From: Unio delphinus
Lineage: Eukaryota; Mollusca; Bivalvia; Unionida; Unionidae
Length of the DNA stretch: 64,000 bases
Reading direction: 5' to 3'
Assembly: GCA_029339505.1 (NCBI GenBank)
Contig: JAQISU010000233.1
Location: forward strand, 251,001-315,000
The notes beneath the pieces are model-generated. The model was not told the DNA's origin. It made no database searches and was given only the letters and a program-made list of their open reading frames with translations. The translations under genes were made by a program, and so were the position numbers. Positions 33,938 to 48,500 of the stretch are shown here, in pieces; within the stretch, counting starts at the first letter, position 1; each line of letters opens with the position of its first letter.

Positions 33938-34819
33938 TCAGTCACCTTTCCAGGATTGTGCTACCATGCTGTTAAACTCGGTACATAAATACTCGAAATC
34001 AATTTGAAGAACAAAATTTAAAAGCATTTTAAAATGAGTAATATTAAATGTAGCTTTTTACCACTGAGTATTGGCACTAGATTATTTGAATTCAGCATTA
34101 AGTTACCGGTATACATCCAAAATGTTGGGGGTTACTCTATGGCAATTCTAGGGAACTTATTAGCTTTATCATCTTATTAGGGTCCAAAAAGATTGTTAAA
34201 TAATATTTTAAATGGAAAAAAGTCTGAAAACTTTGTTTTGCAAAATGTTTACACTTGATTCATAATAGTGAAATATTTATTGATTTGTACTAATATTCTT
34301 AGGAATCATTTGAACAAATTTTGCTGTATTAATTAATTATTTCTAGATGGTGGAAAACATATTTTCATTAAAAATTTTTATATATATTTAGAGAGAAATA
34401 AACACACACACACACACACACACACATGAATAACATGTTAAAGTTGACTCATCAGGGGAATTTTTTTTATATTTCTGTCAAATGAGATTTTGCTGATATT
34501 TAATTATTGTATTGACAAATAGTTATGGTAAACTTAAAATGCCCTAACCTGTTTAAGAATACTACCACAACAATTTCATATTCAACAGGGAGATGTTGTT
34601 TTAATTGTATAGATCTGAATTTGTAACTATGGTAATATACCTACATATTTAATTTCAGTTTCTGTTTATGTCCATTTTACATGCACCAACCTTCATAACT
34701 TGCTTGAAATTATTCAGTTTGGTACTTGTAATGTGACTGTAACATGCAATTTGGCCAAATGTGTTTATAAAGAGACTAAACATGGAAAACACTGCAATCT
34801 GGGTAAGCTTCCTATATGT
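33938..34819. other. No gene; short (CA)n at 34402-34426
   Basis: AT-rich sequence without supported ORFs. Confidence 0.5.
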
Positions 34820-35412
34820 GTATAATTTTGTATATTGTAATATTAAAATGAATACTGTTATTTATCATTTTACATTTATAGGTCAGTATCTGAGTAATTT
34901 TTGCATATTGTAATATTAAAATGAATACTGTTATTTATCATTTTACATTTATAGGTCACTCATTTTGTATATTGTAATATTAAAATGAATACTGTTATTT
35001 ATCATTTTACATTTATAGGTCACTCATTTTGTATATTGTAATATTAAAATGAATACTGTTATTTATCATTTTACATTTATAGGTCACTAATTTTGTATAT
35101 TGTACTATTAAAATGATTACTATTATTTATCATTTTACATTTATAGGTCACTAATTTTGTATATTGTAATATTAAAATGATTACTATTATTTATCATTTT
35201 ACATTTATAGTTCACTCATTTTGTATATTGTAATATTAAAATGAATACTGTTATTTATCATTTTACATTTATATAGTCACTAATTTTGTATATTGTACTA
35301 TTAAAATGAATACTGTTATTTATCATTTTACATTTATAGGTCACTCATTTTGTATATTGTAATATTAAAATGAATACTGTTATTTTTCATTTTACATTTG
35401 TAAGTCACTAAT
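34820..35412. repeat. ~62-bp tandem array, nine or ten copies
   Basis: The unit contains TTTTGTATATTGTAATATTA then AAATGAATACTGTTATTTAT and CATTTTACATTTATAGGTCA. Copies near 34825, 34899, 34963, 35026, 35088 and on to 35412 differ by a few bases. One copy is longer (TCAGTATCTGAGTAATT insertion near 34883). No ORF. Confidence 0.93.
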
Positions 35413-36091
35413 TTTGTATGGGAAAATATGAACTAGTTTTTTTCTCTCAGAATATTACTGTACAACTTTTAGAAGTGATGTATTATTCTGAAAAAAGCTC
35501 ATTCATATTATTCCATATCAATTTTTGTCTTTATTAACTTTGTCAGAATGCATGATTCTGTAAATGTCAAGTTAATGGATACAGAAATGAGCATATAATG
35601 AATTTGAATATTAAACTAAATACTTTCATGTGTAATTTAGCCAACTGGAATGTTGAACTGAATAATATAATGTATAATTTTGCATACTGGAATTTTGAAC
35701 TGGTTAATCTTGTACAAATGAATTAACTAACTTGATGTGTTGATTAATTACAATTGGATAATAATGTAAACATGTTATGTGTTTATCTGAATGAAGATTT
35801 TATTTTATTTGAAGAAATTGTATAGATCTGAAGTATATTTAAGACCTTTATGTCTTGTAGGTGAAAATTCTTGAAAGCTTATGTTCTGTTAAGATGAGAT
35901 ATAAGTAGACAGTAAGTTTGGACTGTAAGTACTTATTAATCTGTCACTATACACAGTGGCACATCCTATAACTGCAATTACAATATATTTTTGTTGTTTG
36001 ACCTTTGAACACCCCAGTAATACATTTGAGTAAATGTTCTGTTACAAGGAACAATTTCCAGTTACTTATTTTGTTTATTATAGTAAGGGAG

Positions 36092-36344
36092 AGGGGCCTC
36101 CGAATGGCAGAGTGGTCTAAAGCGTTGTCTGTTACGAATCACTGCCATCTCACCTCTGTCTGCATGGGTTCAAGTCTCAGATTCGGTCAATGTGGGTATG
36201 TGAGAAAGCTTGCGAGTTGCTTCTCGTACGTCATGGTTCTTTCCAGGTTTTTTCTGTGTGGTCTTCCTCTACTATTAATACTGGACGCCATGTATAGCCT
36301 ACATTATGCTGAAAAATGGCGTTAAACCATAAAAAATAAAAAAA
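36092..36344 (+). mobile_element. tRNA-derived SINE, family A, with target duplication
   Basis: The head has an A box (TGGCAGAGTGGTCTAAAGCG) and a B box (GGGTTCAAGTCTC), and the tail is A-rich. Flanks are ATAGTAAGGGAG (36080-36091) and ATAGTGAGGGAG (36345-36356), a 12-bp duplication with one mismatch. The plus ORF over it (36005-36325) is SINE-derived. Confidence 0.92.
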
Positions 36345-36356
36345 ATAGTGAGGGAG

Positions 36357-39300
36357 TACTGTATTTGCATTGATGCTAGCTGCATGTAATTTTGTAGCTT
36401 CAAATATTTATATAGATGACATAACCATGGATTAGTGTATAGGTGAATGTAAAGTGTTAGACTGACATGAAATTGGAGGTCAGTAAGATGTGATTACTTA
36501 GTACTGTTTCATAAAACTTGATGGCAATGAAACTGAGGTGAACAGAATCTGTTTACTGTTTATTAAAATTTAATATTCATGAAAAGAATGTACCATAATG
36601 TACAGAGATTTATTTAGTAGAAAATGCTGAAATTCAGTTTGCTATAAAATAAAGGGAAAATAGTTATTGAGTGTCATGACATCCTGATGCCATGAAAAGT
36701 CAGATGTCACAATGCTGTATGAATTACATTATTGGCAGTATGATTATGCATAAATGGTAGATACAGTAACTGCCATTCCAAGGATACAAAATGGAAGATG
36801 ACTTGGTCTTTTGTCTGGTTGGGTATTAAACCAATGATCCTTCGATAACAAGTCCAGTGGTATGCCAGCTTAACCTAAGGTGATGTCCCTGTAGTAATGA
36901 TAGTTTTCATTAAATATTTTAATGTCTTGCTAGGAGAATATTGTCTTTGACAATGCTTCAACTTTGTAATGGTATTCATTGGAGTCTTACAATACCATAA
37001 ACACTTGTTTAAAGAGGTGGTCATCTTCAAACTGCATAGACTAAAGTCAGTGCAGTTTGGAGAAAACAGTAGTCCAAACAACATTGACCCTGATCTGCAG
37101 ATGCAATTACACTATGGCACGTTGTGATCTTTGTTGTTTGCAGTGTGACTCGTCTTGTAGTATACAACCTTGTAGTGAGAGCACCATATTCATATCTGCC
37201 TTTAACAGGAACTGTTATACAGAGTGGCATTATAGCGAGGCAATGCTGTAGTACTCTTACCCAAATAGTTCCACCAAATATTATACTGTGTCAATAGGAC
37301 AAGTAGACACACATATTGAGTTCAGCATTTTTTCTCATTGCTATCACTTTTATCACATTTTAAATTTGAATTTAATCTATTTTCAGTGGAGAGACCTCCT
37401 ACAACAGAAAGGCCATCATTCAAGGTATCAAGCTTTATCAAATATCATACTGTATATGTCAAATATCATACTGTATATATTCTCTTAGAAGTTGAGAGAA
37501 ACTGCAAACAACATAGATCCTGATCTGCCATAGCATAATGTGCCTGCAGATCAGGGTCTGTGTTGTTTGTTCTGCTGATTGCTCCTAACAAACCATACAG
37601 AATTGGATTTGCCGATGCATTATGTATAATCAGATCAGGGTCTGTGCAGTTTGAGTTTGGTCAATTTTACCCTTAGGGTGAATTGCACTATTACAGTAAA
37701 ACCTGTTTAGAGGGACAACCCCTTCTGCCAACAGAAAGCAGTTTTTCAAGACAGGTGGTCTCTCATAGAAGGTTCATACAAAAAGACCAGTTTTCAAGGT
37801 CCGGTTTCAGAACAATTTCAAGAAAAATAACCATAATCACTGTACATATATTCTGTTCGAAGTTCTGGCTAAAATATTGTATGCCTTCATCTAAAAATAA
37901 AACTATATAGTTATATAGCAATAAAGATATACTATTAACATTAAACCTGAAATCACCTTTACATTTGATGATCACATATTTTAGCATTTTAAATTGTTTC
38001 TGAATTACTTATTTTCCTTCATTAAAACGTAAATTGGTTTTACCGATGTTTCAGCTGCTTTTTTGCGAGTGGTCTGCTCTTTTTCACTTCAGTTACAATT
38101 AATTAATTATTTTCTCCAGCCTTAAAATTTGTCTCTTTTTAGTTGGAGGTTCGTCCATTGTTATTGAGGTTCTAGGTGTTAAAATTATTAGTGCTTAGTT
38201 GTAGTATCAAATATTTTGACTGGTCTGTGGGAAAATGATAAAAATCAATAGATGTGCGTTGTATATCTAACAATTAATGAAATATAAAGAAAGTACTAAA
38301 CAACTATCTCATCTTATAGCATCCAGAAACAGAATCATTTACTTAGAGACAAAAGTCAATGGCTTCATTTAAAGATGAGATACAGGGATTAATTCTATAA
38401 GCTTTATGTGTAACCCGGTCACACCAACTTCAATAGATAACAGCTTTGTGGTTGAGATGTAATCACTTAACATTGGAGGGGGAAGAGGGATATTTCAAAT
38501 GTCTTAAGTCTTAAACACTGCCAGTTGAATCCCGCAAATGATTCTCTCTAGCTGGTTTAATTAGACAATGATTTTATTCACCCAATAAGGCAATATGGAT
38601 TAACTCTGAAGACAAACAATATACGCGACCACTATGTCAACTTTGGAACTATCATTACTAATCAAGCAGTTGTTGTAACAATTAATTACATATAGGTCAG
38701 TGGTGTCTGCCTATTCTCACGATACAGTTCTTGATAGGGGGGGGGTGTTGATCCTCGTGTCTCTCCCCAGCACATACAGCTGGTTTGAGTCGATAAGAGG
38801 TACACCATCTACTAGAATATGTGATAAAAGGTGTAGTGGATCCCTGTCCACCCATGAATGCGGTTTATGGTGTATATTTTTATGTATTCTTTTTATTTTT
38901 ATTATTAATTTGGATGACAGTTAATCTTTGCTTTGTTTGTCAAATTATAAAAGTTTCATTACCCATAAAAGAATTTTGACTGATAATACTTTCAAATCTC
39001 TATTCGAGCTATAGAGAATATTGATTTCTTTACAGTCCAATTCCTTAAACTTAGGATTGTACTCTTTACCTTAAAACTACAAAGTTCCAGGGCCAATTTC
39101 CTTTCCTTTAAAAATAATAGTATTTTAAATATATAAAACCCAGTTGACTTTGCCAAAGTCATTTGTCCATTTGTGTGTGATTTGTAATTTTAGCTTGTAT
39201 GTTGTAAAGTATTTCTGTATGTACAGGCACTAGTTATATCAAATAGTAGAGTTGTTTCCCTTATATACCCTTTAGTGTAATTTTGAATAAAGATTTACAA

Positions 39301-39886
39301 AATTAAAATAAAATATATAATAAAAGAAATAAATAAATAGAAGGTATATAAAAGTTAAGTTCAAAAGGTGCATTTTTATTTAAATAATTTGTGTACTTGT
39401 TTGCTAAGAATTTCTTTTAAAAGCTGTGCCTTTAAAATAAACATGTCTATCTGCGGTATGTTTTACCATTGGTCTTTCGGATTGTGATTGTCATAGCAGT
39501 CGTAAACGTTATAGCCTTGATATAGTCTAAATTAGACTACTTTGGAGAAAAAAGTTTGAACAGAAAATTTTGAATAGTTTTTAGTAAACTATTAAGGTAT
39601 TTTAAGTTGTTTTATAGGACCTTAGCCCTATTATAGTTCTATTGTCTAAAAGTTTGAGAGTGCCTTAGCACTGAAAGATAAAAGAAAAGAATTTTCCATA
39701 TTCGCTTTCTTTGTATTCCTTTACAGACTGAAAAATTATGTAATAAGTTGGGTTCTCTGTAGCAGTTTACAGAGAGAGAGTGCTTTGTAATCTTAATCAT
39801 TGTATTACTTCAAAGATGTGTATCTCTATGTGTATTGAAAAACTTGTATATAACCAAGTTCAACTATAGCAGCAACTATTAAGAAG
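36357..39886. other. Intergenic; contains a fold-back at 37505-37569
   Basis: No gene recognised. A short duplicated phrase CAAATATCATACTGTATAT occurs twice at 37438-37480. Several sequences near 37070 and 37620 resemble the fold-back arm (GACCCTGATCTG), so more than one copy of that repeat is present. Confidence 0.5.
37505..37569. repeat. Short inverted repeat (24-bp arms), MITE-like
   Basis: CAAACAACATAGATCCTGAT is matched in reverse complement by ATCAGGGTCTGTGTTGTTTG across a 17-bp loop. Related arms nearby suggest a dispersed non-autonomous element. Confidence 0.75.
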
Positions 39887-40437
39887 ATGCGTTTACTTTT
39901 GCTTGGACACAGCGTAATTGCTAATTTGGATTATAATTCTGTTAGAAATTCAATTAGGATGCCATGCAGATTAAGTATTGGATTTTTTGGAGTACTTGAT
40001 GCACAAGTATCCACATTTTCGGGTTTGGAGTTTACCCCAGTACCAGACATTATTTTTATGCAAGTGGGAGAGAATGTGATAGGGATAAAACATCCCTCAG
40101 AAATTTTTTCCAAAATTCAGGAACTGTGTTTGCAGTTAAAAGATGCGGGAGTAAGATTCATTTTAATTGGGAGTCTCTTTATTCATCGTAAGCAGAGAGG
40201 ACTGACCATAAGAGAGTACTATTACAGAGCTCATTTCATTAATTGTTTACTGAGGAGATTTGTACAGACAATACCAGGTTTGATAGGGATGCCATGTCCT
40301 ATGATAAGGCCTGGAAGCAGGCTAAGTGCAGGAATAATTTGTCTAGTTCCCTACTTTTTATACCCACTGCGTTGATCACCCCTATGCAAATAGTAGAGAA
40401 TAATGCAGGGAGCATGCGAAGCTGGGAACCAGACTAG
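39887..40437 (+). pseudogene. Decayed SGNH-hydrolase-like ORF, probably retrotransposon-derived
   Basis: The open frame 39887-40375 starts MRLLLLGHSVIANLDYN, where GHS sits at the usual GDS position. IIFMQVGENVIG sits at the GxND block, and GVRFILIGSLFIHRKQRG matches the strand after it. The Asp-x-x-His end is not seen; a second frame continues to 40437. SGNH domains of this kind accompany some LINE and tyrosine-recombinase elements in animals. No such partner is recognisable here. The assignment rests on motif order only. Confidence 0.45.
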
Positions 40438-42583
40438 GAAATAATCTACATATATTTTAGTCTAGTTAATGACATAAGCTGCAAAACAGTTGTTAAATTA
40501 ATTCAGAGATCTGTGCCAGTCTATTTTTTTATTATTTAGACTGGCATGAGCAGTCATTTTTATATGCAGGGATTAAATAATGGTCAGTGTCGAAATGCAT
40601 ATTTTGCCAAGACATTGCAGTGATGTAGCTTTCAGCAGGTAGTCTCTCATAAACAGTATATATTAAAATTGTTGTGTATTGCGATTGTGGTTGGAAATGA
40701 CAAGTGTTCATTCATAGCAGATGTCACACAAAGCAGTTTTTACTATAGTCAACTGTGATTGATCAGTCTTGATAAATAGCAGTAACAGATGCAGATGAGG
40801 TTCAGTCGGTTTCTGGGTAATAACTTTTCTTGTGGATCATTCAAAAGTAATAGAATTTGTAGACATCTTGCACTTGAGATAAGAAAGAATCCTATTAATT
40901 TCAGTGTCCAAAAGTTAAGGTTATTTTGACAGAAAAAGGAAGAGGCTGTATATTATACAGCGCAGTCATTTTCAACAGGTTATATGTATGGTGTATGTAT
41001 ATATATATTAAGGTATAGTCACATTGCTTGAAATTTTAAGTCTTATCTGAGCTCTCTGTAAACATCTTGTGTATCCTGGACCCGCATAAGCCTTATCTAG
41101 CAGGTCTTGCTTCACAAATTTTGTCTTGCACCTTTCCAGATAAAAACAATAATGCACAATAAGTGTGATGTCATCTATAGGCATCAGTGATGCTAACTTT
41201 GTTGGGTTTTTTTTGTTGTTGTTGCAAACCCATAACTCAAACAAGGTAAGGTGTTCATTGTTGTTTCCATCCTGGCATCTCGTTAATTCTCAATACATGT
41301 AGTTCTGGACATGTATAGTTGAAAGATAATAATGAATCATTGCATTTAAACTTAGTGCTGGACTACTATTTTTTTTCACCTGGACCTGTAGTTTTCAAAA
41401 GACCAAGAGTCTGTCACAAGCCTATAGAGAGCTCAGATTTATGTCATCAAAATAATAAAGAGGGAATTAATGTGATTGATCATTAGTCACAGTTACAATC
41501 TTTTAATAATTCCACGTTTAATAAAGTTAACATTCAAGTTCCCGTGTGATACAAGACTCTGTCGCATCAATCTGAAATAGGGAATTTCATAATGGGGGTG
41601 TGTCATTTTATTATGATCTGCCAAAGTCATGAATATACACTGTATTTTATGTTTTATGGAATTACAATTACTAAAGGATGTGTTTGTGTCTTTGAAGCAT
41701 GAATTTAAGCATGTGTACCTGGTTTAAATGAAACTCTATTACATGTATTTGAAAATATAAGTTGAAATTCAATGTGGATACAGACCAAGTTTATGATAGT
41801 AGACATATTCAGGTAACTGTATTCTAATTACATTTAGTAGATGGTTTGTATAACCTTGAGATTCCATGAATTTGAAGAGTTGCCTTGGAAAGTTAGTGAT
41901 TTTTGAAAAGTTTCTTAAAATCCTTGAAAAGTTGTTTAATTTAAGTTTTCCCAATTTTTTTAAATATCTTTTCTGGTAAATTTCAAAAAGTTGAAACTAT
42001 GAAATCTTAATTCTTTTTGAATTTATAATATTTTTATTTGCTCATTATCCAAACATAAAATGAAAATAAATTGGGATGGTCAGATAATACTAACACCTGT
42101 AATAACCTTACAATGTGAAAAGGGTGATATGTTGTGATAACATGAAAGTAGCACCTGTTTGCAGTAATGGTGCTCTAATTAGTTACTTGCCTTATCTCCT
42201 TTTTCTCATTATGTAGTAATACAAAAAATATAACTTATGGAAGTCTTTGAAAACGTCTTGAAAAGTCCAAAGAAAAACAACTATATTTGATTGTGTGATG
42301 CACTGGTGTGATTATTTATCTTAAAATTGTTATTCTTAATTTGAGTATTGTTTTCAAGGATTCACACAATATTCTGTCTCAAAGTCATGTTTAATAAATT
42401 AATGTCAGAAACATCAAAAACAATAAACTTATATAAGTTTACTAAACTTGTAATGTTGGTAACCTTGGTAACCTACAATGTAATTGTTAGAGGTACAAAT
42501 TTCTGCAGTAGTATAATTGTAGTAAAATTATATGGATTCATTTGTCAAACCTAAAGTTCATAATTTGAATTATCTTCTTTCAG
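40438..42583. other. Upstream intron or intergenic sequence of the TIGAR-like gene
   Basis: No coding exon found. In particular no exon encoding the LxRHGE motif expected at the N terminus of TIGAR was seen here or further upstream. Confidence 0.45.
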
Positions 42584-45500
42584 GTCAGACTGATGTCCCA
42601 TTGTCAGGTATTGGAGTTGAACAGGCTCGACTTGCAGGACATCATCTACAGAATGAACGCTTCACGCATGTCTTCTCGAGCGACTTATTGCGTGCCAGCC
42701 AAACAGCTCAGGTTATCATGGAGGAGAATAAAGTGAGCCACTGCTCGATCAAATATGATAAAAGACTCCGAGAAAGGGTATGGCCACCAGTGAGTGTTTG
42801 GTTTATTAGGTTGTTGCAGAAATATATTTTTATTCTCTTTATAATGCTTGATTTTAATGTTGTACATAAAATCTGCACAAAAAAAATAATTTTTGATTCT
42901 AGTTAAACATTGTTTTGAATTAAACCTCTTGTTCTCCAGTAAAATATATGTGAATCAGATTCCAAAAGCTTACGGTTAAAATAAAAGAAAAATAATATTG
43001 TCCAGACTTATAGATGTTGTTACCTTCTCTGACTAACATTGTTTGCTCTATATCTGAAGCACCGGTAATGTAAAATGAGCAGGCTAGCTTCTCATATGGA
43101 TTTGTAATAGTGGTCATTTCAAGTAAAAAAAAATAATCACTTTTGTGCAGTTTAGGGTCACAATTTGTGATCTAAAACAGAAAAAAAACTAATTTTTTTT
43201 TTTTAATATTTGAAATTTTTTACATGGACAAAGAACAAGGAAAGGAGATTTTTCTGACACTTGGCACTAGGAAGACCATTCCTAGTTGGTCCTATTGCTT
43301 ATTCAGATTTTTTTTCAAAAGCATGTTGCAGACCATCAAATCATCACAAATCTTTCTAAACTTCAGGAAACCAAAAATATTTAGACCTATATATTGAAGC
43401 AGCCATGCATTATGGGGAATGAGGGAGAATGAGAGATCGAAGAACAATATTGAAAATCAAATTGTCCTCTTTCATAAGGTGTAGAAAATTGGATTGCAAA
43501 GACATATCTTCACTAAACATTTGCTTTACAGGTTTATGATGGAGGCATAAATGGAGGTATAACATGACAAAATATGTTTGGAGATAATTGCTTATATTTA
43601 AAGAATTAGTATCCCTTTTGTACCATTTCAAAGAGTCATTGTTAACTGTAATGATTATTCAGTTTCTTGAACATTATTTTGGATATTTTGAGTGTTGGAA
43701 TTTTAACATTTCATAATGAACTGATGTTTATTTTAATGATCAGTTATTTATCAGGATATGTAATCAAACTATACCAGTATTTCTGTATACTGAACCAGGA
43801 TAGTCTTGTTTTAGATTTTGTGGTAAGTTTACCAATGATGATGAGATATATTGTTTACATTAGTCATGGTTTCAGTATAATGTTGGCCATTACCTCTTGA
43901 TATTTTTATCTCAGAAGGTGGGTGGGGGGCTGAGTGGTCTAAAGTGCATTACATTACGGATCACTGCCATCTCACCTATGTATGCGTGGGTTCAAGTCTC
44001 AGATTCTGCCAATGTGGGTATGTCAGAAAGCTTGCCAGTAGCTTCTTGTGGGTTGGTGGTTCATTCCAAAGGTTTTCCCAGCTTCTTCCTCACCATTAAT
44101 ACTGGTTGCCATGTATAGCCTATCGTATGCTGACAAATGGTGTTAAACGCTACAACAACAACAATCTCTGAAGGTGAAAATATCGTTAATGGTATACATC
44201 TGTCATCTATCCATTCATTCATGCGACAAACCTTCATCTTAAACTCAGAATATTTGCTTATATATTTGACGATTTCCGTATTGAGGTAGATCCTAGCATA
44301 TTAATAAAATGATTTTGGATTGGATTTGGATGAGCTTGTTACCATTCTGAGGGCCGTATTTCTGATCCACGTATGGCAAAGCTTGGAATATATACTTATA
44401 TCATAATGATTAAGATCTTGGATGTGTTTGATAATGAGTGAGATTCACATGTAGTAATGAGGTATTCTTGCTTGGCTGACCTTGTTACCACTCTGGTGGA
44501 ATCCATATTTCTGATGAGGTTTTAAACAGATTTGGAGTGTTTAGTTATATTATTAAAGCAGCTCAGACAAGTTTGATAATGAGTGAGATCCACATTATTA
44601 ATAAGGTAGTCTTGCATCATGATTCAATTTTGAACATTCTTAACATATGGGCTTATGCTAGCAAGATTTTGGATGGTTTCTGTGGAGAGTGAGACCCACA
44701 TAAATTCAAATGGATAGCCAGTGTAGGGTTCAAAGCACAGGGAGGTGTGCTATGATTGTGGTACTCTAAGGATGATCCAAGCAGCTGTATTTTAAACTTT
44801 CTGAAGTTTCTGGATTAGATATTGAGACAGACCAGACAGAATTACAGAGTTGCAATAGTCCAGTCTTGAAAGTACTAATGAACACACAATCTCTAATGGT
44901 TTTTACTTTGTCACAGAAGAAATTTGTTAACAGGTCCAGAAGGTCAGCTATAGACAAGGTAGTTGGAAGTGGTGTACATTTGTTCCTTGACATTAGCTTG
45001 TTAGTAATCTTGAAGATCTCTTTAAAGATGGCAGTTTCTGTTAACTTAGTAATGTAGTGGGCTGATTTGATTGCATGGACTATGCATAGCTGCCAACTGT
45101 CCCGTTTTTTCCGTATTTGTCCCGTATTTTGGACCTGAATACGGGTGTACGTTTTTTTGGCAAAAAATACGTTTTTTAATTTAAAAAATAATAATAATAA
45201 AATTTCTTTGGAATTGTCAGTTTTGAACGCGCTCTCGGTTCTATTTTGACAGAATATATCACATGTATATACGAAAGCAGTTCTACAATACGATTGGTTC
45301 ATTCGAAATCGAGGCTACCAGGCCTGTCGTTTTCCGCCATATTGGATTTTGCAATAGTTACCGCTGTTGTTGCATCTAGTCTTCATAATATTAAGCTTCT
45401 AATCATGATAAATTGGAAGGCATAATATTCAGAATTTTCTCCAGGAGAAATAAATAGGAGACAACTGGAATGATATTTGTGCCGTCTTGTATAGATTTGT

Positions 45501-48500
45501 GAAACCATATAGTAAAGGAGAAAAATTGACGTTTTGCAAATTGTGTAGCGTGATTTCGCTATTGGGCACGGAGGCGCCTATGAAATGCAAAAGCACGAAA
45601 AAGCTGATAAACATCAGTTTCCTGCTTCATCACACACAACTCAGCCTGAACTTACGACGTAGATAATGACCGTGAGAACCTTAATGTACATCTATCGAAA
45701 TTTGATTTTTAAATTTCTTTTAGAAATAAACCTTCATTTTTCAGTTACTAGTGTTGTTGGCGATTTATTTAGCATAAGTTTTTCAGACATTAAAATCGCA
45801 AAAGATAATTCTTATGCTTTAACGAAAACATTTAAATAAGAAAATCTCAGAACTGAGATAATCAATGAAAGTTGGTACATTGAAATCAATGATTAAAAAA
45901 GAAACTAGGCATGGAAAGGGCTCCTATAAATACCTTGTGTTTGAGTGTGTTGCACTCTTGCACCTTTTGAATGGGCACCCATATGGAACATGGTGCAACT
46001 CCAGAAGATACAAATGTGCATCTTTGACATTAAATAATTATGTAAGGCACTGTCCAACTTTTCTGATGGTTGTATATGTTGTAAATAGATACATATGCAT
46101 TGAAATTTAAAAATCAGTATTTGTTCCTGAAAATCAGTATTTTTGTCACAAGTAATCAGTATTTTTGCACTCTGGGGTTGGCAGCTATGACTATGTGGCG
46201 TTTTTCTAAGCAGCTTCATAGATTTCCTTATGAATAAAGTATGTTGTACATAATACACTAGTAGCGCCAAAAAATGAAATAATCCTGTTAGATTCAACTG
46301 TTTACCATCTTAACTGTACGAGTTCTAATGTTCTATCATATTTTCTTGTGCACTTACATAGCATGAAACATTTCATCATGTACTCAAGTAATTCATGAAA
46401 CATAAACATATTTTAATTTGAAATTAACTGCACCTTGGAATTTTCCATTCTGGCTCATGCTTTCATCTGATTTCAAGGTACACATTGTTTGCCATCATCT
46501 TTTACAATAATTACCTATGTTGTCAGTATTACTTTTCCAGCTAATGAATCTTTAATTAAATGACATTTGTGTATTTGCATAAATTTAGTCTAATCTACAT
46601 TATTTCAAACTCAGAATAGATAAATATTCTTTGCCATAGCAGTAACTTTTACCTCAAAAATATATTAAACTATCAGCCTTCTAAAACTTTGCAATGAAAC
46701 TTGGCCAACAGTTAGACATATTGAATGTTTCTACCGTAAAAAATATAGATATTTATTGCCATCATACAGTTGTATCTTTAAATTTACCAGTGCTTGTACC
46801 AAAATAGACATGCAAGATCTGGCTGAAACAGTTCATGGTTGAAGGTGCATTGTGCACTGGCCGATCCAAGTTACATTGATTTCTGTTGGAAGCACATTAT
46901 ACAGTTATATATCTAAGTTAAACAGTTCACCGTTATACATGCATAATGCAGTAGCAGATCTGGGTTTCACATTTCACTGTTATACATGCATTATGCAGGG
47001 GCATATATGGGTTTCACAGTTCACTGTAAGAAGTATATTAGGCATTTGCAGATCTTGGTTAAACATTTCACTGTTATACATGCATAATGCAGTAGCAGAT
47101 CTGGGTTTCACATTTCACTGTTATACATGCATTATGCAGGGGCATATATGGGTTTCACAGTTCACTGTAAGAAGTATATTAGGCATTTGCAGATCTTGGT
47201 TAACATTTCACTGTTATACATGCATAATGCAGTAGCAGATCTGGGTTTCACATTTCACTGTTATACATGCATTATGCAGGGGCATATATGGGTTTCACAG
47301 TTCACTGTAAGAAGTATATTAGGCATTTGCAGATCTTGGTTTCACATTTCACTGTTATACATGCATAATGCAGTAGCAGATCTGGGTTTCACATTTCACT
47401 GTTATACATGCATTATGCAGGGGCATATATGGGTTTCACAGTTCACTGTAGGAAGTACAATTTGCAGGGTCAGATCTAGGTTACATATTTCAGGCAGTGT
47501 AGTGCATATGGGTATATTTAGACTAGATTCACTTGGTGTTGACAGATACTACAAAATTAAGTCTTACTTTAAAAAGTAATGTCATAAATGATTGGTCAGA
47601 ACAAAATCTCAAGTAAATTTTACAATTTTCATTTCTTTTGCTTGCAAGCTCAACTTTGTTAGTATTGAAATCTTTGCAACAGTGATATCAGGATCACAAT
47701 ATTGATTGCTGTCTTTGAACAAGGTAGGCTATGCTCATTCCCAGGATGAATTTATAAGAGTCCAATGATGAAAGAGGCTTTATTACATTTTGATTCATAT
47801 TTTGAAGTTACTTATTTCTTGGCCTTTTTCTCCACAGAAATTTGGGTCAGCAGAGGGAAAATCCAGTAAAGATCTTGTGGCAGCAGCAAAGAAAGCAAGA
47901 AAGAAATTGGTAGACTACACACCTGTTGGGGCAGAAACAATAGAACAGGTTTGTACACTCTCGTTGGGGCAGAAACAGAAAAGCAGACTTGTACATTATA
48001 TAAATGGTTTATTAGAGCTGTGAGACTTTTTAATCTACATGATGGAAGCAAATCTTGGGACAAATCCTTCCATTTTTCACAACTTTTATAATTATAAGGA
48101 ACTTCTTTCCATATTTAAGAAATACACAAGAATTTACATTGATGTCTCAAAGGATGAGGAAAAGGCTGCATATCCTAAATTTGTGGAAATCATACTGCAG
48201 AAGTTTACTTGCCATCAGAAATCAAGAATAGCATATGCCTAGTACTAATATTAGTACCCCTACTCCTACCTTGTGTAATGGGTACTAACATAAACCGATG
48301 CGTGTCAATGGAACAAGCAGGGTGTGTGGCCTAATCAACAATTTTAAACATGTTCCTTGCAAATAATGAAATAAATTGAGTAGTTCTCTGTTTTTTAATA
48401 TCAGAAATATTGCAAATCATTGCAGAAATAGGTCTCAAATCTTGTTTACCTCACTTATCCGGTATTTTCATTTAGATGATCTGCAATATTAGTTCAAGTA

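Larger units (their letters stand above)
42778..47837 (+). other. TIGAR-like gene, 5.1-kb intron
   Basis: Starts GTATGG and ends TTTCTCCACAG. It holds a family-A SINE (43921-44163), a hAT remnant (45085-46189) and a 141-bp tandem array (46905-47455). The rest shows no feature. Confidence 0.85.

Noticed and set aside
36005..36325. 106-codon ORF
   Set aside because: Lies over a tRNA-derived SINE; the related copies give different frames.
46852..47579. Two ORFs of 127 and 150 codons with internal protein repeats
   Set aside because: They are translations of the 141-bp tandem array in a TIGAR intron; both lack any other support.
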